NCBI GenBank assembly: GCA_900768515.1
Contig: CAAGDG010000044.1
Coordinates: 1-36,110 of the forward strand
DNA length: 36,110 bases
Reading direction: 5' to 3'
Source of the DNA: Lentisphaeria bacterium
Lineage (GTDB): Bacteria > Verrucomicrobiota > Lentisphaeria > Victivallales > Victivallaceae
Each line of letters begins with the position of its first letter. Position 1 is the stretch's first letter. Both the position numbers and the translations under genes were made by a program. Below, in pieces: positions 9,191 through 16,505 of this stretch. The notes beneath the pieces are model-generated. The model made no database searches, was not told the DNA's origin, and saw only the letters and a list, made by a program, of their open reading frames with translations.

Positions 9191-9513
9191 ATGCTGACTT
9201 TCCTTTCCCGCGAAAACGGGGGACCGGGGGAATCCCCCGGCGGGACAAAACCGCCAGAGGCGGCACGTCCCGTCCCTCCGATTCTCATGCCGACTTTCTT
9301 TTCCCGCGAAAACGGGGAGCCGGGGTTTCCCACGGAAGGACAAAGTCGCCAGAGGCGGCACGTCCCGTTACTCCGCTTTGCATGCTGACTTTCTGTTCCC
9401 GCGAAAACGGGGAACCGGGGGAATCCCCCGGCGGGACAAGGCCGCCAGAGGCGGCACGTCCCGTTACTCCGCTTTTCTTTGCTGACTTTCTTTTCTCGCG
9501 AAAAGAAAGTCAG
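9191..9513. repeat. Tandem ~96-bp structured repeat array (3 units plus a partial fourth)
   Basis: Three imperfect copies start at 9191, 9287 and 9382, and a truncated fourth starts about 9481. Each unit begins ATGCYGACTTTC, then TTCCCGCGAAAACGGGG. In units 1 and 3 this is followed by a GGGGGAATCCCCC hairpin and a nested hairpin in which CGGGAC pairs with GTCCCG around CCGCC-AGA-GGCGG. Unit 2 has diverged in these arms but keeps CCGCCAGAGGCGG-like and GGCACGTCCCG parts. Short frames run through the array in both strands, but these are by-products of the repeat and not genes. The array fills the space between the convergent metG and trmB. It resembles dispersed REP/BIME-type intergenic repeats, though its family cannot be named from here. 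Confidence 0.85.
9482..9513. terminator. Perfect 14-bp hairpin ending the repeat array and overlapping the trmB stop
   Basis: CTGACTTTCTTTTC (9482-9495) is perfectly complementary to GAAAAGAAAGTCAG (9500-9513) across a TCGC loop. The stem has T-rich and A-rich arms, so it could act as a bidirectional terminator for trmB (minus) and readthrough from metG (plus). The trmB stop codon (9510-9512) lies inside the right arm. No long T-tract follows the stem, so terminator function is inference. Confidence 0.6.
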
Positions 9514-10133
9514 TGGCCGATGGTGTGGGGGGGGCGGGGAAGGCGGCGGTAAGAGATATGATGGACAGGTTTTCCTTCGTCGTTCCAACGCAATTCAAAA
9601 TCGCTTTTGACATCAGAGAGGTCGGAAATGGAGCCGGGATCCTCCTGAAAGAGGAGAGAAGATGCAAAAATACGTTTCACCGCTTCAAAGTAGGGGACAT
9701 CGTCGCTGGAAAAGTGAAAGATGCCGGAAGGTTTCAGCACCCGATGGATCTGGCTGACGAAGTCACTGGTGAGCAGACGGTGGGCACGGTGGCGTCCTTT
9801 CGGCCACGGATCCGGGCAGAGCAGATGGATGCGGTCGATGGATTCATCGGGCAGCATTCGTGCGATGAGCCAGCGGGCTTCGGTCCGCAGGATGGTAATA
9901 TTATCGATTCCGAGCCGGCGGCAACGCCTGACCAGTTTCCGGAGTCTTCCGACCATGACGTCTGCCGCGAGGATATGGTGGTTGGGGTAGCGCCGGGCGA
10001 GTTCCGCTGTAAAACTGCCGACGCCGCATCCGAGGTCGAGCTCGACGATGCCGGAGAGTTCGGAAACGGGAAAAAGTTCACAGTTTCCGGTGCAGAAGCG
10101 GATTTCGTTATCTTCCGGGTGGTTTCCGGTCAT
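9510..10133 (-). CDS. trmB: tRNA (guanine-N7-)-methyltransferase
   Basis: TrmB methylates G46 in the variable loop of tRNAs using S-adenosylmethionine. The 207-residue protein shows the SAM-binding motif ELDLGCGVGSF near the start and the family signature PDPWPKGRHRAHRL. The ATG at 10131-10133 was chosen because GGAGGTG lies 8 nt upstream; that Shine-Dalgarno sits just before the rdgC stop, 16 nt from the trmB start, so the genes are co-transcribed. The frame extends further upstream but that part overlaps rdgC and lacks family similarity. It is the last gene of the gyrA block, and its last codons run into the repeat-array hairpin. Confidence 0.93.
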   Translation of the reverse strand: MTGNHPEDNEIRFCTGNCELFPVSELSGIVELDLGCGVGSFTAELARRYPNHHILAADVMVGRLRKLVRRCRRLGIDNITILRTEARWLIARMLPDESIDRIHLLCPDPWPKGRHRAHRLLTSDFVSQIHRVLKPSGIFHFSSDDVPYFEAVKRIFASSLLFQEDPGSISDLSDVKSDFELRWNDEGKPVHHISYRRLPRPPHTIGH

Positions 10134-10149
10134 AAGACGCACCTCCGGG

Positions 10150-11244
10150 TCAGATGGCGTCGCGGTTGCGCGCCCAATCGCGGATCGATTTTTCGAAGGC
10201 GGGGAATTCCATTCCGAGCATTGCATCTGCGAACTTCTTGAAGTACGCGGAGATAGCCGAACGGAAGATGGCGAGATTGAGGACCCGGTCGGAAAAGATT
10301 TCGTCCTCATTCATCGATTCGCCTTCCGGGAGCTTGAACGAACCGAAAGCGAACTGGTCGGCGTCGAAGGTGCCGGACCAGACCTGATTGGCGCGGGTCA
10401 TGGAAAGTTTTGCTTTTTTCAGCTTCTTGCCGACTTCGATCGCGGCCTTTGCCTCTGCGCTGCGCAGGGGATTTTCGCCTTTTTTAATGGTGGTTTCGGC
10501 GGCGCCTCGGGCTTCTCCATCGAAATCGAAGACCAGCGGGCCTTCAATCAGAATGTCGAATTCGGCGTAGTCGGGATGCTGAAGTTTTCCGACGGTTTCA
10601 CTGTAGAACCAGAGCCACATGAGGAAGTCGCGTCCGATGGAGGGTTCTCCGCCGGGGGCATCGCCGGAGATATTCAAGACGGGGAAGGAAGCTTCCGTGG
10701 TCTGGAAGAGTTTCTCCAGAAGCAGGCCCGGTGTCAGCTGGAGCGGTTCCACCTTCAGCGTCTGGTAGAAATTGTCGATGAAAAGTTCAATCTGGGAACG
10801 GCTGGAGGCGCCTACATAAAGCAGCTTTTCATGCGGATCGAGCACCATCGGAATGCCGGAAAGGGCGGGGGGCATCTTCTGAATGTGCTTTTCAAAGGCC
10901 TCTTCACGGATCTGTTTTTTCACTTTGCTGGAAACATACTCGAGGTTGTTTGCCCGCATATACGCCTGTTCCTCACGCTTGCAGATGGCGTTGAGCAAAG
11001 AAGCCGGCATCTTTCGAACCGCCTGGCGGAGAGTGAGATAGTAACATCCACCAATCCCGGCGGAAGCCTCGTCGATGACCGTGTCGAGCAGGTGCCGCCC
11101 GGTAACCCAGCCGAGCTGGGGTTCGGCGGTCACCGCGTCGAGCGGACCGGCCTTTTTCGAAGCGAAAAGTTCAAGAAAGTCTTCGGGCAAATCTCCCGGA
11201 ATTTCAAACATGGCAAACGTAAAGGAACCACGATCAAACGGCAT
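10150..11244 (-). CDS. rdgC: RdgC-like recombination-associated protein (divergent)
   Basis: A 364-residue protein. RdgC is a ring-shaped DNA-binding protein that restrains RecA-mediated recombination. Here the start MPFDRGSFTFAMFEI, the GPLDAVTAEPQLGWVTG segment, the charged RKMPASLLNA...KREEQAY region and the PPALSGIPMVLD segment fit the general RdgC layout. The similarity is recalled by eye and weaker than for other genes. The protein is longer than E. coli RdgC (303 residues). ATG 11244 was chosen because GAGG lies 9 nt upstream; an in-frame ATG at 11253 and a TTG at 11274 lack good spacing. It lies between speD (45 nt) and trmB (16 nt). A structure prediction would confirm it. Confidence 0.6.
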   Translation of the reverse strand: MPFDRGSFTFAMFEIPGDLPEDFLELFASKKAGPLDAVTAEPQLGWVTGRHLLDTVIDEASAGIGGCYYLTLRQAVRKMPASLLNAICKREEQAYMRANNLEYVSSKVKKQIREEAFEKHIQKMPPALSGIPMVLDPHEKLLYVGASSRSQIELFIDNFYQTLKVEPLQLTPGLLLEKLFQTTEASFPVLNISGDAPGGEPSIGRDFLMWLWFYSETVGKLQHPDYAEFDILIEGPLVFDFDGEARGAAETTIKKGENPLRSAEAKAAIEVGKKLKKAKLSMTRANQVWSGTFDADQFAFGSFKLPEGESMNEDEIFSDRVLNLAIFRSAISAYFKKFADAMLGMEFPAFEKSIRDWARNRDAI

Positions 11245-11289
11245 GATTGACATCCTCAAAAAAGTTACAGGCAAAAAACATTCTTCCGG

Positions 11290-12108
11290 TCACTGCCGGA
11301 CATGCGGTTGAAGCCGGTAATAACTCCCGGCCAGTTCACGAATTGCGAATTCCGCCGCCTGGCGCGGATCGAAATAAACCGTGGCAAAAAGTTCCAGGTA
11401 AGCGACTTTTCGTTCCGGAAGCATCCGGCCGGTCAACATTCCGGAAGCGAGCGGACGGCTCCAGGCAATCTCCCCGGCCGGGGCCGGATCCAGGCGCCAC
11501 TCTCCCGCGGTCGGAAGAGCGAGCGCCGCGGCGAATTCCGAAGCGAACCGCTCCAGAAGCCGGGGATCGCCCGCCACTTCGGAACGGCATTCATAAACGT
11601 CGATCGCGGCGGAAAGGGCATAGGCGCCGGTCTCTTCAAAGCGGGTTTTCCAGGAGAGCGCATAGCGGCACTCCCGCCCCTCAACCACCGGAACCAGCCG
11701 TTCGATGCCGTTGTTTCCGACGATGCCGCGGTTCATGACGCTGGAGACGATCCACTGTGCGGAACCGATTCCCTTTGAAATTTCCGCAATTGCACGGTCA
11801 AAATCAACCTTGTCGCCGCAGGTGAAGAGATCGACCGCCGCATAATCGTACTCCGGCCAGGCGTGCACGGCAAAATGCGATTCGGAAATCACCACCACAC
11901 CGCTGACCCCCTGTGGTTCAAAGTTGTGAAAATTGGAACCGATGACCGTGGCTCCGGAAGCCTCCGCAGCATGAACGAACACCTTCTCCAGTCCATCGGC
12001 ATCCGCCAAAAGCTTTGCGTCGCAGTCGTAAAATTCGACTGTCATATGCCGCCCCAGGGCAAACCCCGGGGCGACCGGTTCCGGCCCTTTGTGTTCAAAT
12101 GCGTTCAT
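11290..12108 (-). CDS. speD: S-adenosylmethionine decarboxylase proenzyme with an extra C-terminal half
   Basis: SpeD makes decarboxylated SAM, the aminopropyl donor for spermidine. Residues 19-111 form a complete class 1B enzyme. The self-cleavage site is SESHF, where Ser77 would become the pyruvoyl cofactor and His78 follows. AWPEYDYAAVDLFTCGD supplies the proton-donor Cys97. Family members are about 120-130 residues, but this one is 272. Residues 165-265 look like a second, degenerate copy of the same fold: AIDVYECRSEVAGDPRLLERF echoes VEFYDCDAKLLADADGLEKVF, and YLELFATVYFDPRQAAEFAI echoes AVDLFTCGDKVDFDRAIAEI, but no Ser-His site or Cys remains. The ATG at 12106-12108 is 2 nt after the stop of the upstream gene. 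No speE is adjacent. Confidence 0.9.
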   Translation of the reverse strand: MNAFEHKGPEPVAPGFALGRHMTVEFYDCDAKLLADADGLEKVFVHAAEASGATVIGSNFHNFEPQGVSGVVVISESHFAVHAWPEYDYAAVDLFTCGDKVDFDRAIAEISKGIGSAQWIVSSVMNRGIVGNNGIERLVPVVEGRECRYALSWKTRFEETGAYALSAAIDVYECRSEVAGDPRLLERFASEFAAALALPTAGEWRLDPAPAGEIAWSRPLASGMLTGRMLPERKVAYLELFATVYFDPRQAAEFAIRELAGSYYRLQPHVRQ

Positions 12109-12110
12109 AA

Positions 12111-13742
12111 TCAATTCCGGTAGCGCTCTTCCATAACCGGGTTCAACGTGCAGTTGGAGAAGAGCTGTTCATTAAACTGCAGCATCGCCTGCTGCTGTTT
12201 GATGGCCAGGCACTCCGCTTCGATCGCGGAACGCTGCTCTTCAAATTTCTTCATGTCGGGAGCGATTCGCTTCTGAAGCAGGGCAATGTCGGCTCCTTCC
12301 AGCGTCGGCAGTTCGCCGGTGACGCGACCGGGAGCAAGTTCGGTCGCAGCAAGCGTGGCGGCCTCCATCCCTTCCGGAGGCATCTGTTCACGGGAGAAGC
12401 TGAACTCCCGGAACGTGCATCCCTTGAGCGCGTTGAACGCCTTTTCAACCGCAGCGGAATCGGAGACTCCGGCAAGTTCACCGGCCGCTTTCGCCGCCGC
12501 TTCCCGGGCCAGTTTGACCGCCTCGGCATGCAAATAATCCTCGTTGACCTGCTGCGCGACTTCCGCCAGCTGCGCGGGACGCTCCTCGATTTTCTCCAGC
12601 CGGAATCCGACGACCGCCGCATTGTCCCGAATCGCCGCACTGCTGACGGCGGCGGCCGGATCGGCGTTGATCAGCTGCCGGACCAGATCCTGGTTGACAT
12701 TGTCCGCGGAGAATTCGATCAAACCGGTCTCCGACGCCTTCATTCCCGCCTCGGCAAGAGCGGAACGGAACACCTTTTCCTTCTGGTCCGCAACAGCCTC
12801 GCTGACCTTGTCGTAGGCGGAATTGGCAAACTCAATCGCCTTTGCTTCCGCCAATTCGCGCATTTTCGCCTTCAGAAAATCGGCGCGAACTTCCGACTTC
12901 ACCGCCGCAAACGGCTGCGGTTTTCCGTCTTTCGTAAATTTGCTGATCAAACCGGCAGTATTTTTATAGTAGTTTTCCAGCGCGGCATCGGTCGCCAGGG
13001 CCGCCGCCTGCTTCTCATAGTCGGCAAACGGGAACTCCACTACCAGAATGGAAATCTTCCCGCTGATCCGGTAGCGATCCGCGTTATTCGAGAAAAAATT
13101 CCGAAGTTCATTCGCATCCGGCTTGACCTGCCCGAGATAGGAGGAGGCGGCAAAAACCGCAACTTTGATCTGATAACGAGTATTGGCCAGCCGATAATAG
13201 GACTTCGCTTCCGACGGCGTAATCACGATACCCTCGGTGAAATGCTGCTGAAGCTTGTTGAGAATCAGATTGTCGCGAATTGCGTTGTTGACCACGTCCG
13301 CCGGAATTCCATCCGCCTGAAACGAAGCGAGCAGCCGGTCATAAAAGGACTGCAGCTCATTCTCCTTGACCCCCTGCATCAGAAAGATCATCCGCAACGC
13401 TTCTCCAACCTCGACGTCGCTCGCGGAAATTCCGAGCCGTTCCGCCGCCTGAAGCATGCAGTAGTTTTGAAACGCCTGAATTAAATTTTCGCTGCCGTAA
13501 TCGCCCCGGAACAGACGGCTGAGCACCTGGTCCTTCAACTGCTGCGATCGAACCTCTTCCAGCGACACCGATTTTCCGTAACAGGTGCCGAACTCACCGT
13601 TGCCGCCGCCGCCGAAGACGCTGAGAATATCGGTCGTAGGCGTCAGAAATCCCAGAAACGTGATGATGATCACGATGGTGAACGCCCCGAAAAGCCACCG
13701 GTTGTGCTTGTGAAATGTGGAGTTGAGTTTTTTGATGATCAT
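12111..13742 (-). CDS. Membrane-anchored SurA/PpiD-like periplasmic folding protein
   Basis: A 543-residue protein with a short cytoplasmic N-terminus, one membrane anchor (about residues 17-37, FGAFTIVIIITFLGFL), and a large, mostly helical periplasmic part. Residues about 45-210 look like the SurA_N/PpiD N-terminal chaperone domain (YGKSVSLEEVRSQQ... then a long helical region with an ITPSEAKSYY segment). I cannot see the usual parvulin motifs, so it may be a chaperone without peptidyl-prolyl isomerase activity. It overlaps cdaR by 4 nt (ATGA at 13739-13742) and is followed by speD after 2 nt. By analogy with PpiD it would sit near the Sec translocon; this is inference. Confidence 0.72.
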   Translation of the reverse strand: MIIKKLNSTFHKHNRWLFGAFTIVIIITFLGFLTPTTDILSVFGGGGNGEFGTCYGKSVSLEEVRSQQLKDQVLSRLFRGDYGSENLIQAFQNYCMLQAAERLGISASDVEVGEALRMIFLMQGVKENELQSFYDRLLASFQADGIPADVVNNAIRDNLILNKLQQHFTEGIVITPSEAKSYYRLANTRYQIKVAVFAASSYLGQVKPDANELRNFFSNNADRYRISGKISILVVEFPFADYEKQAAALATDAALENYYKNTAGLISKFTKDGKPQPFAAVKSEVRADFLKAKMRELAEAKAIEFANSAYDKVSEAVADQKEKVFRSALAEAGMKASETGLIEFSADNVNQDLVRQLINADPAAAVSSAAIRDNAAVVGFRLEKIEERPAQLAEVAQQVNEDYLHAEAVKLAREAAAKAAGELAGVSDSAAVEKAFNALKGCTFREFSFSREQMPPEGMEAATLAATELAPGRVTGELPTLEGADIALLQKRIAPDMKKFEEQRSAIEAECLAIKQQQAMLQFNEQLFSNCTLNPVMEERYRN

Positions 13743-14776
13743 CGTGTTTCCCTTCCTGTATCTTTGTTTCTTTCGGCACTATTATCCGTTTTTTCTTCAG
13801 TAACTTTAACTTTGATCTGCGTCGGAGTGATTTTCTTGACGTCAAGGCTTTCTCCCTTCAAATAACAGCCGACGTCAATTCGATAGATGCCGGGATCCGT
13901 AATCTGGGAAACTTCCAGATAAGGGAGCACCTCGGTTCTGCGCAACTTCCGGACCGCCGAGGCCAGACCGCTGACCGTCACCTCGACCAGCATGTTGTCA
14001 TCGAGCAGTTCGTAGTTCAGTTTCGGACCGTTCTTGGCCGGCTTGGTCAGAAGCAGCACCGGAAGGGAGCTGAATGTACGCATTTCATAATTGCGTGCGA
14101 CTTCTATCTGCACCGTGACCCGGGTCGGTGAGATGGTGACCCCGCCGGGCGGTACCAGTTCAGCGGCATATTCAAACGACTCCGTGACCGTCTCTCCCAG
14201 GGGAATCGGCCGGGTGGTTACCCAGTCAAGATCCCGGATCGTCTGTTCCGGACCGCTGACCTGAACTTCCGAAGGAATGCTGCGGACGCTGGTTCTTTCA
14301 TAATTCGGAGCCAGCTCCCCCGAAAAGATCGGCTTCACCGGCACGTTCGCAGTGCGCCGCCGCTGCAGATTGAGCATGATTTTTCCATCGCCGGGATCGA
14401 CGGAAGTCACCCGGACCCCGTTCCAGCTGCGGAAATCCTCCGGACGAAGCTGCAGCTGATAAGGCTGCCCCGCTATAAAATTGTTGTAGAAAACCTTCCC
14501 CTCCGCCCGCAGAGAAGCAGGATTCAGATTGGCAAGATCGTGCTTGCTCCCCTTGACATTCACCGTCACATAGTGCGGGGTCGGTTCCACGTCGATGAGT
14601 TCAACCGGAAGAATCACCTCCACCGGAACACCGGAGATCTTCTGCGCCTCCGAAAGCTCCCTGCTCACCGAAAAATAAACCAGAAGCGCGAAGAACAGCG
14701 CAATCAGCTTTCGCCCGAAATCCTTGCGGACCAGCGAAACCAGCGGCGAAAACCAGTGCCCGGTTTTATTTCTCAT
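13739..14776 (-). CDS. cdaR: YbbR/CdaR-family membrane protein
   Basis: A 345-residue protein with one N-terminal membrane helix (about residues 24-42, LIALFFALLVYFSVS) and three or four extracytoplasmic YbbR repeats: beta-rich segments with V-x-V-x-G-x-x-x-x-L patterns, such as VTVNVKGSKHDLANL, VQVSGPEQTIRDL and VTVSGLASAVRKL. In Firmicutes CdaR binds and modulates the diadenylate cyclase CdaA. Here it follows cdaA directly, with an 11-nt overlap (14766-14776), which supports the same partnership. The C-terminus is charged and low complexity. Confidence 0.9.
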   Translation of the reverse strand: MRNKTGHWFSPLVSLVRKDFGRKLIALFFALLVYFSVSRELSEAQKISGVPVEVILPVELIDVEPTPHYVTVNVKGSKHDLANLNPASLRAEGKVFYNNFIAGQPYQLQLRPEDFRSWNGVRVTSVDPGDGKIMLNLQRRRTANVPVKPIFSGELAPNYERTSVRSIPSEVQVSGPEQTIRDLDWVTTRPIPLGETVTESFEYAAELVPPGGVTISPTRVTVQIEVARNYEMRTFSSLPVLLLTKPAKNGPKLNYELLDDNMLVEVTVSGLASAVRKLRRTEVLPYLEVSQITDPGIYRIDVGCYLKGESLDVKKITPTQIKVKVTEEKTDNSAERNKDTGRETR

Positions 14777-15635
14777 GATCCGCCTCCGTCTTTTCCGGTT
14801 CCGATTCCCCGAGCCGTTCCTGCTCGGACTGCTGTTCCAGCATCTGGACCGTTTCCGCCAGATCGGTGTCGTCCTGCTCCTGAATGATCAGTTTTTCCAG
14901 ATAATTTTCCAGCTCCCCGATCGCAAGATCCCGGTGCAGCACACCGCGGCAGGCGATGCTGATCGCACCGGTCTCTTCGGAAACCACAATGGTTACGGCG
15001 TCGGTATCTTCGGATATGCCGAGCGCCGCCCGGTGACGGGTGCCCAGCCGCCGGGAGATGTTTTCCGCCCGCGTCAACGGCAGAATCGCGCGCGCCGCGA
15101 CGATCCGTCCGTCCCGGATGATCACCGCGCCGTCGTGCAACGGAGAATTCGGGTAAAAGATCGATTCCAGCACCATCGCGTTGACCTTGATATCGAGACG
15201 CACCGAATCGTCCACCAGATTCTGCAGGCCGATCCGCCGTTCCACCACCATCAGAGCCCCGCATTTGCGTCGCGCCATGTTTCCGGCGGCGGAAACCAGC
15301 TCGCCTATCACCTCCCGGCGCCGCTGTCCCTGGAAAAAACGGTAACTGCCGAGCTGAGCAAAAGCTCGCCGCAGTTCCGGCTGGAAAATAATCACGATCG
15401 CGGCGCCGAGCGTCCCCCACAATCCCTTCAGCAGCCAGCTGATCACATCCAGTTTGAACTGAATCGAAAGCATGGTCAGCACCACCAGAAGAATGATCAA
15501 TCCGGCCAGTACCGACGAACCGCGGGCGCCGCGCAGATAATACAGCGTCTTGTAGATCACCACCGTCAGGATGAGGATCTCCAGAAGCATCCGCAGATAA
15601 ATGATGATGCTGTCCGTTGTCAGCCCCGCCAACAT
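14766..15635 (-). CDS. cdaA: Diadenylate cyclase CdaA (DisA_N domain)
   Basis: CdaA joins two ATP into the second messenger c-di-AMP, which controls potassium and osmolyte transport. The 289-residue protein has three N-terminal membrane segments (about residues 10-30, 38-58 and 64-84) and a cytosolic cyclase domain with both catalytic motifs, DGA (168-170, in PLHDGAVII) and RHR (200-202, in GTRHRAALG). A Glu/Gln-rich tail follows (about 250-289). It sits between folP (33 nt upstream) and cdaR (11-nt overlap), an arrangement also known from other bacteria. Confidence 0.95.
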   Translation of the reverse strand: MLAGLTTDSIIIYLRMLLEILILTVVIYKTLYYLRGARGSSVLAGLIILLVVLTMLSIQFKLDVISWLLKGLWGTLGAAIVIIFQPELRRAFAQLGSYRFFQGQRRREVIGELVSAAGNMARRKCGALMVVERRIGLQNLVDDSVRLDIKVNAMVLESIFYPNSPLHDGAVIIRDGRIVAARAILPLTRAENISRRLGTRHRAALGISEDTDAVTIVVSEETGAISIACRGVLHRDLAIGELENYLEKLIIQEQDDTDLAETVQMLEQQSEQERLGESEPEKTEADHEK

Positions 15636-15668
15636 TCGTCACACTCCGTTCTCAATTCGAAACCTTCA

Positions 15669-16505
15669 TCACTGCCGCAAACAGTCGTGTACCCGGAACG
15701 CATCACGGATTTGCCCGACATCGTGAACCCGCACGATTTCCACCCCGCGGTCAGCCAGGAAAAGCGCCGCGGCGACAGTTCCTCCCAGCCGGTCCGCCGG
15801 AACCGGGCGGTTCAGAAGCGCCCCGAGAAACGATTTGCGGGAAATCCCGGCCAGCACCGGTCCAAGCCGGTGAAATTCATCGATCCGGCGCAGCAACTCC
15901 CAGTCCTGTTCCGGAGTCTTGGCAAATCCAAAATTGGGATCCACCACGATCCGATCTTCCCGGACTCCGGCCTCCATCGCCTGTTTTTTCGCCTGTTCCA
16001 ACTCCGCAGCGACCGCCGCAACCACATCCGCCCCGTAATCGCAGAACTCCAAAGAACGCATCGTCCGCGGGGTTCCGCGGGAGTGGCCGATCACCAGAAC
16101 CGCTCCGCTCCCGGCCACGACCGACGCCATTTCCGGCGAATAACGCAGCATCGAAACATCGTTCACGATCGAAACCCCGAGTTTCAGAACCGCTTCCGCA
16201 ACCGACGCCTTGCGGGTGTCGATGCTGAGCACCGCCTCCGGCCGCTGTTTCCGCAGCGCCTGAATCACCGGAAGCACCCGGGCCAGTTCTTCCTCCTCGG
16301 GAATTTCCAAAGAACCCGGACGGGTCGATTCCCCTCCGATATCCAGAATGTCCGCTCCGTCTTCGAGCAACGCCAGCGCCCGTTCGACCGCTGTTTCCGG
16401 CGCGGAAGCGGGACCTTCGCTGAACGAATCGCCAGTGACATTGACGATCCCCATCAACAACGGCCTTCTACGCTCCGCGCACATCCGGTCGAGATCGAAC
16501 ATCAT
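15669..16505 (-). CDS. folP: Dihydropteroate synthase
   Basis: FolP condenses p-aminobenzoate with the pterin pyrophosphate in folate synthesis and is the sulfonamide target. The 278 residues carry DIGGESTRPG (55-64), SIDTRK (94-99), NDVS (115-118) and the substrate-binding SRKSF (222-226), ending with the RVHDV segment. Two normally conserved motifs differ: the first loop reads GIVNVTGDSFSEG instead of the usual GI[LV]NVTPDSFSDGG, and the DPGIGFGK motif reads DPNFGFAK. Length and all other motifs are normal, so I take it as functional. The gyrA stop TAA is followed at once by ATGATG, so the two genes are coupled. Confidence 0.93.
   Translation of the reverse strand: MMFDLDRMCAERRRPLLMGIVNVTGDSFSEGPASAPETAVERALALLEDGADILDIGGESTRPGSLEIPEEEELARVLPVIQALRKQRPEAVLSIDTRKASVAEAVLKLGVSIVNDVSMLRYSPEMASVVAGSGAVLVIGHSRGTPRTMRSLEFCDYGADVVAAVAAELEQAKKQAMEAGVREDRIVVDPNFGFAKTPEQDWELLRRIDEFHRLGPVLAGISRKSFLGALLNRPVPADRLGGTVAAALFLADRGVEIVRVHDVGQIRDAFRVHDCLRQ

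Noticed and set aside
9191..9513. CRISPR array
   Set aside because: Units are contiguous with no unique spacers of constant length; hairpin content and 96-nt period do not fit.
9053..9588. Overlapping frames through the metG-trmB gap on both strands (FSREKKVS-like translations)
   Set aside because: They read the 96-bp repeats; translations repeat with the DNA period and have no ribosome sites.
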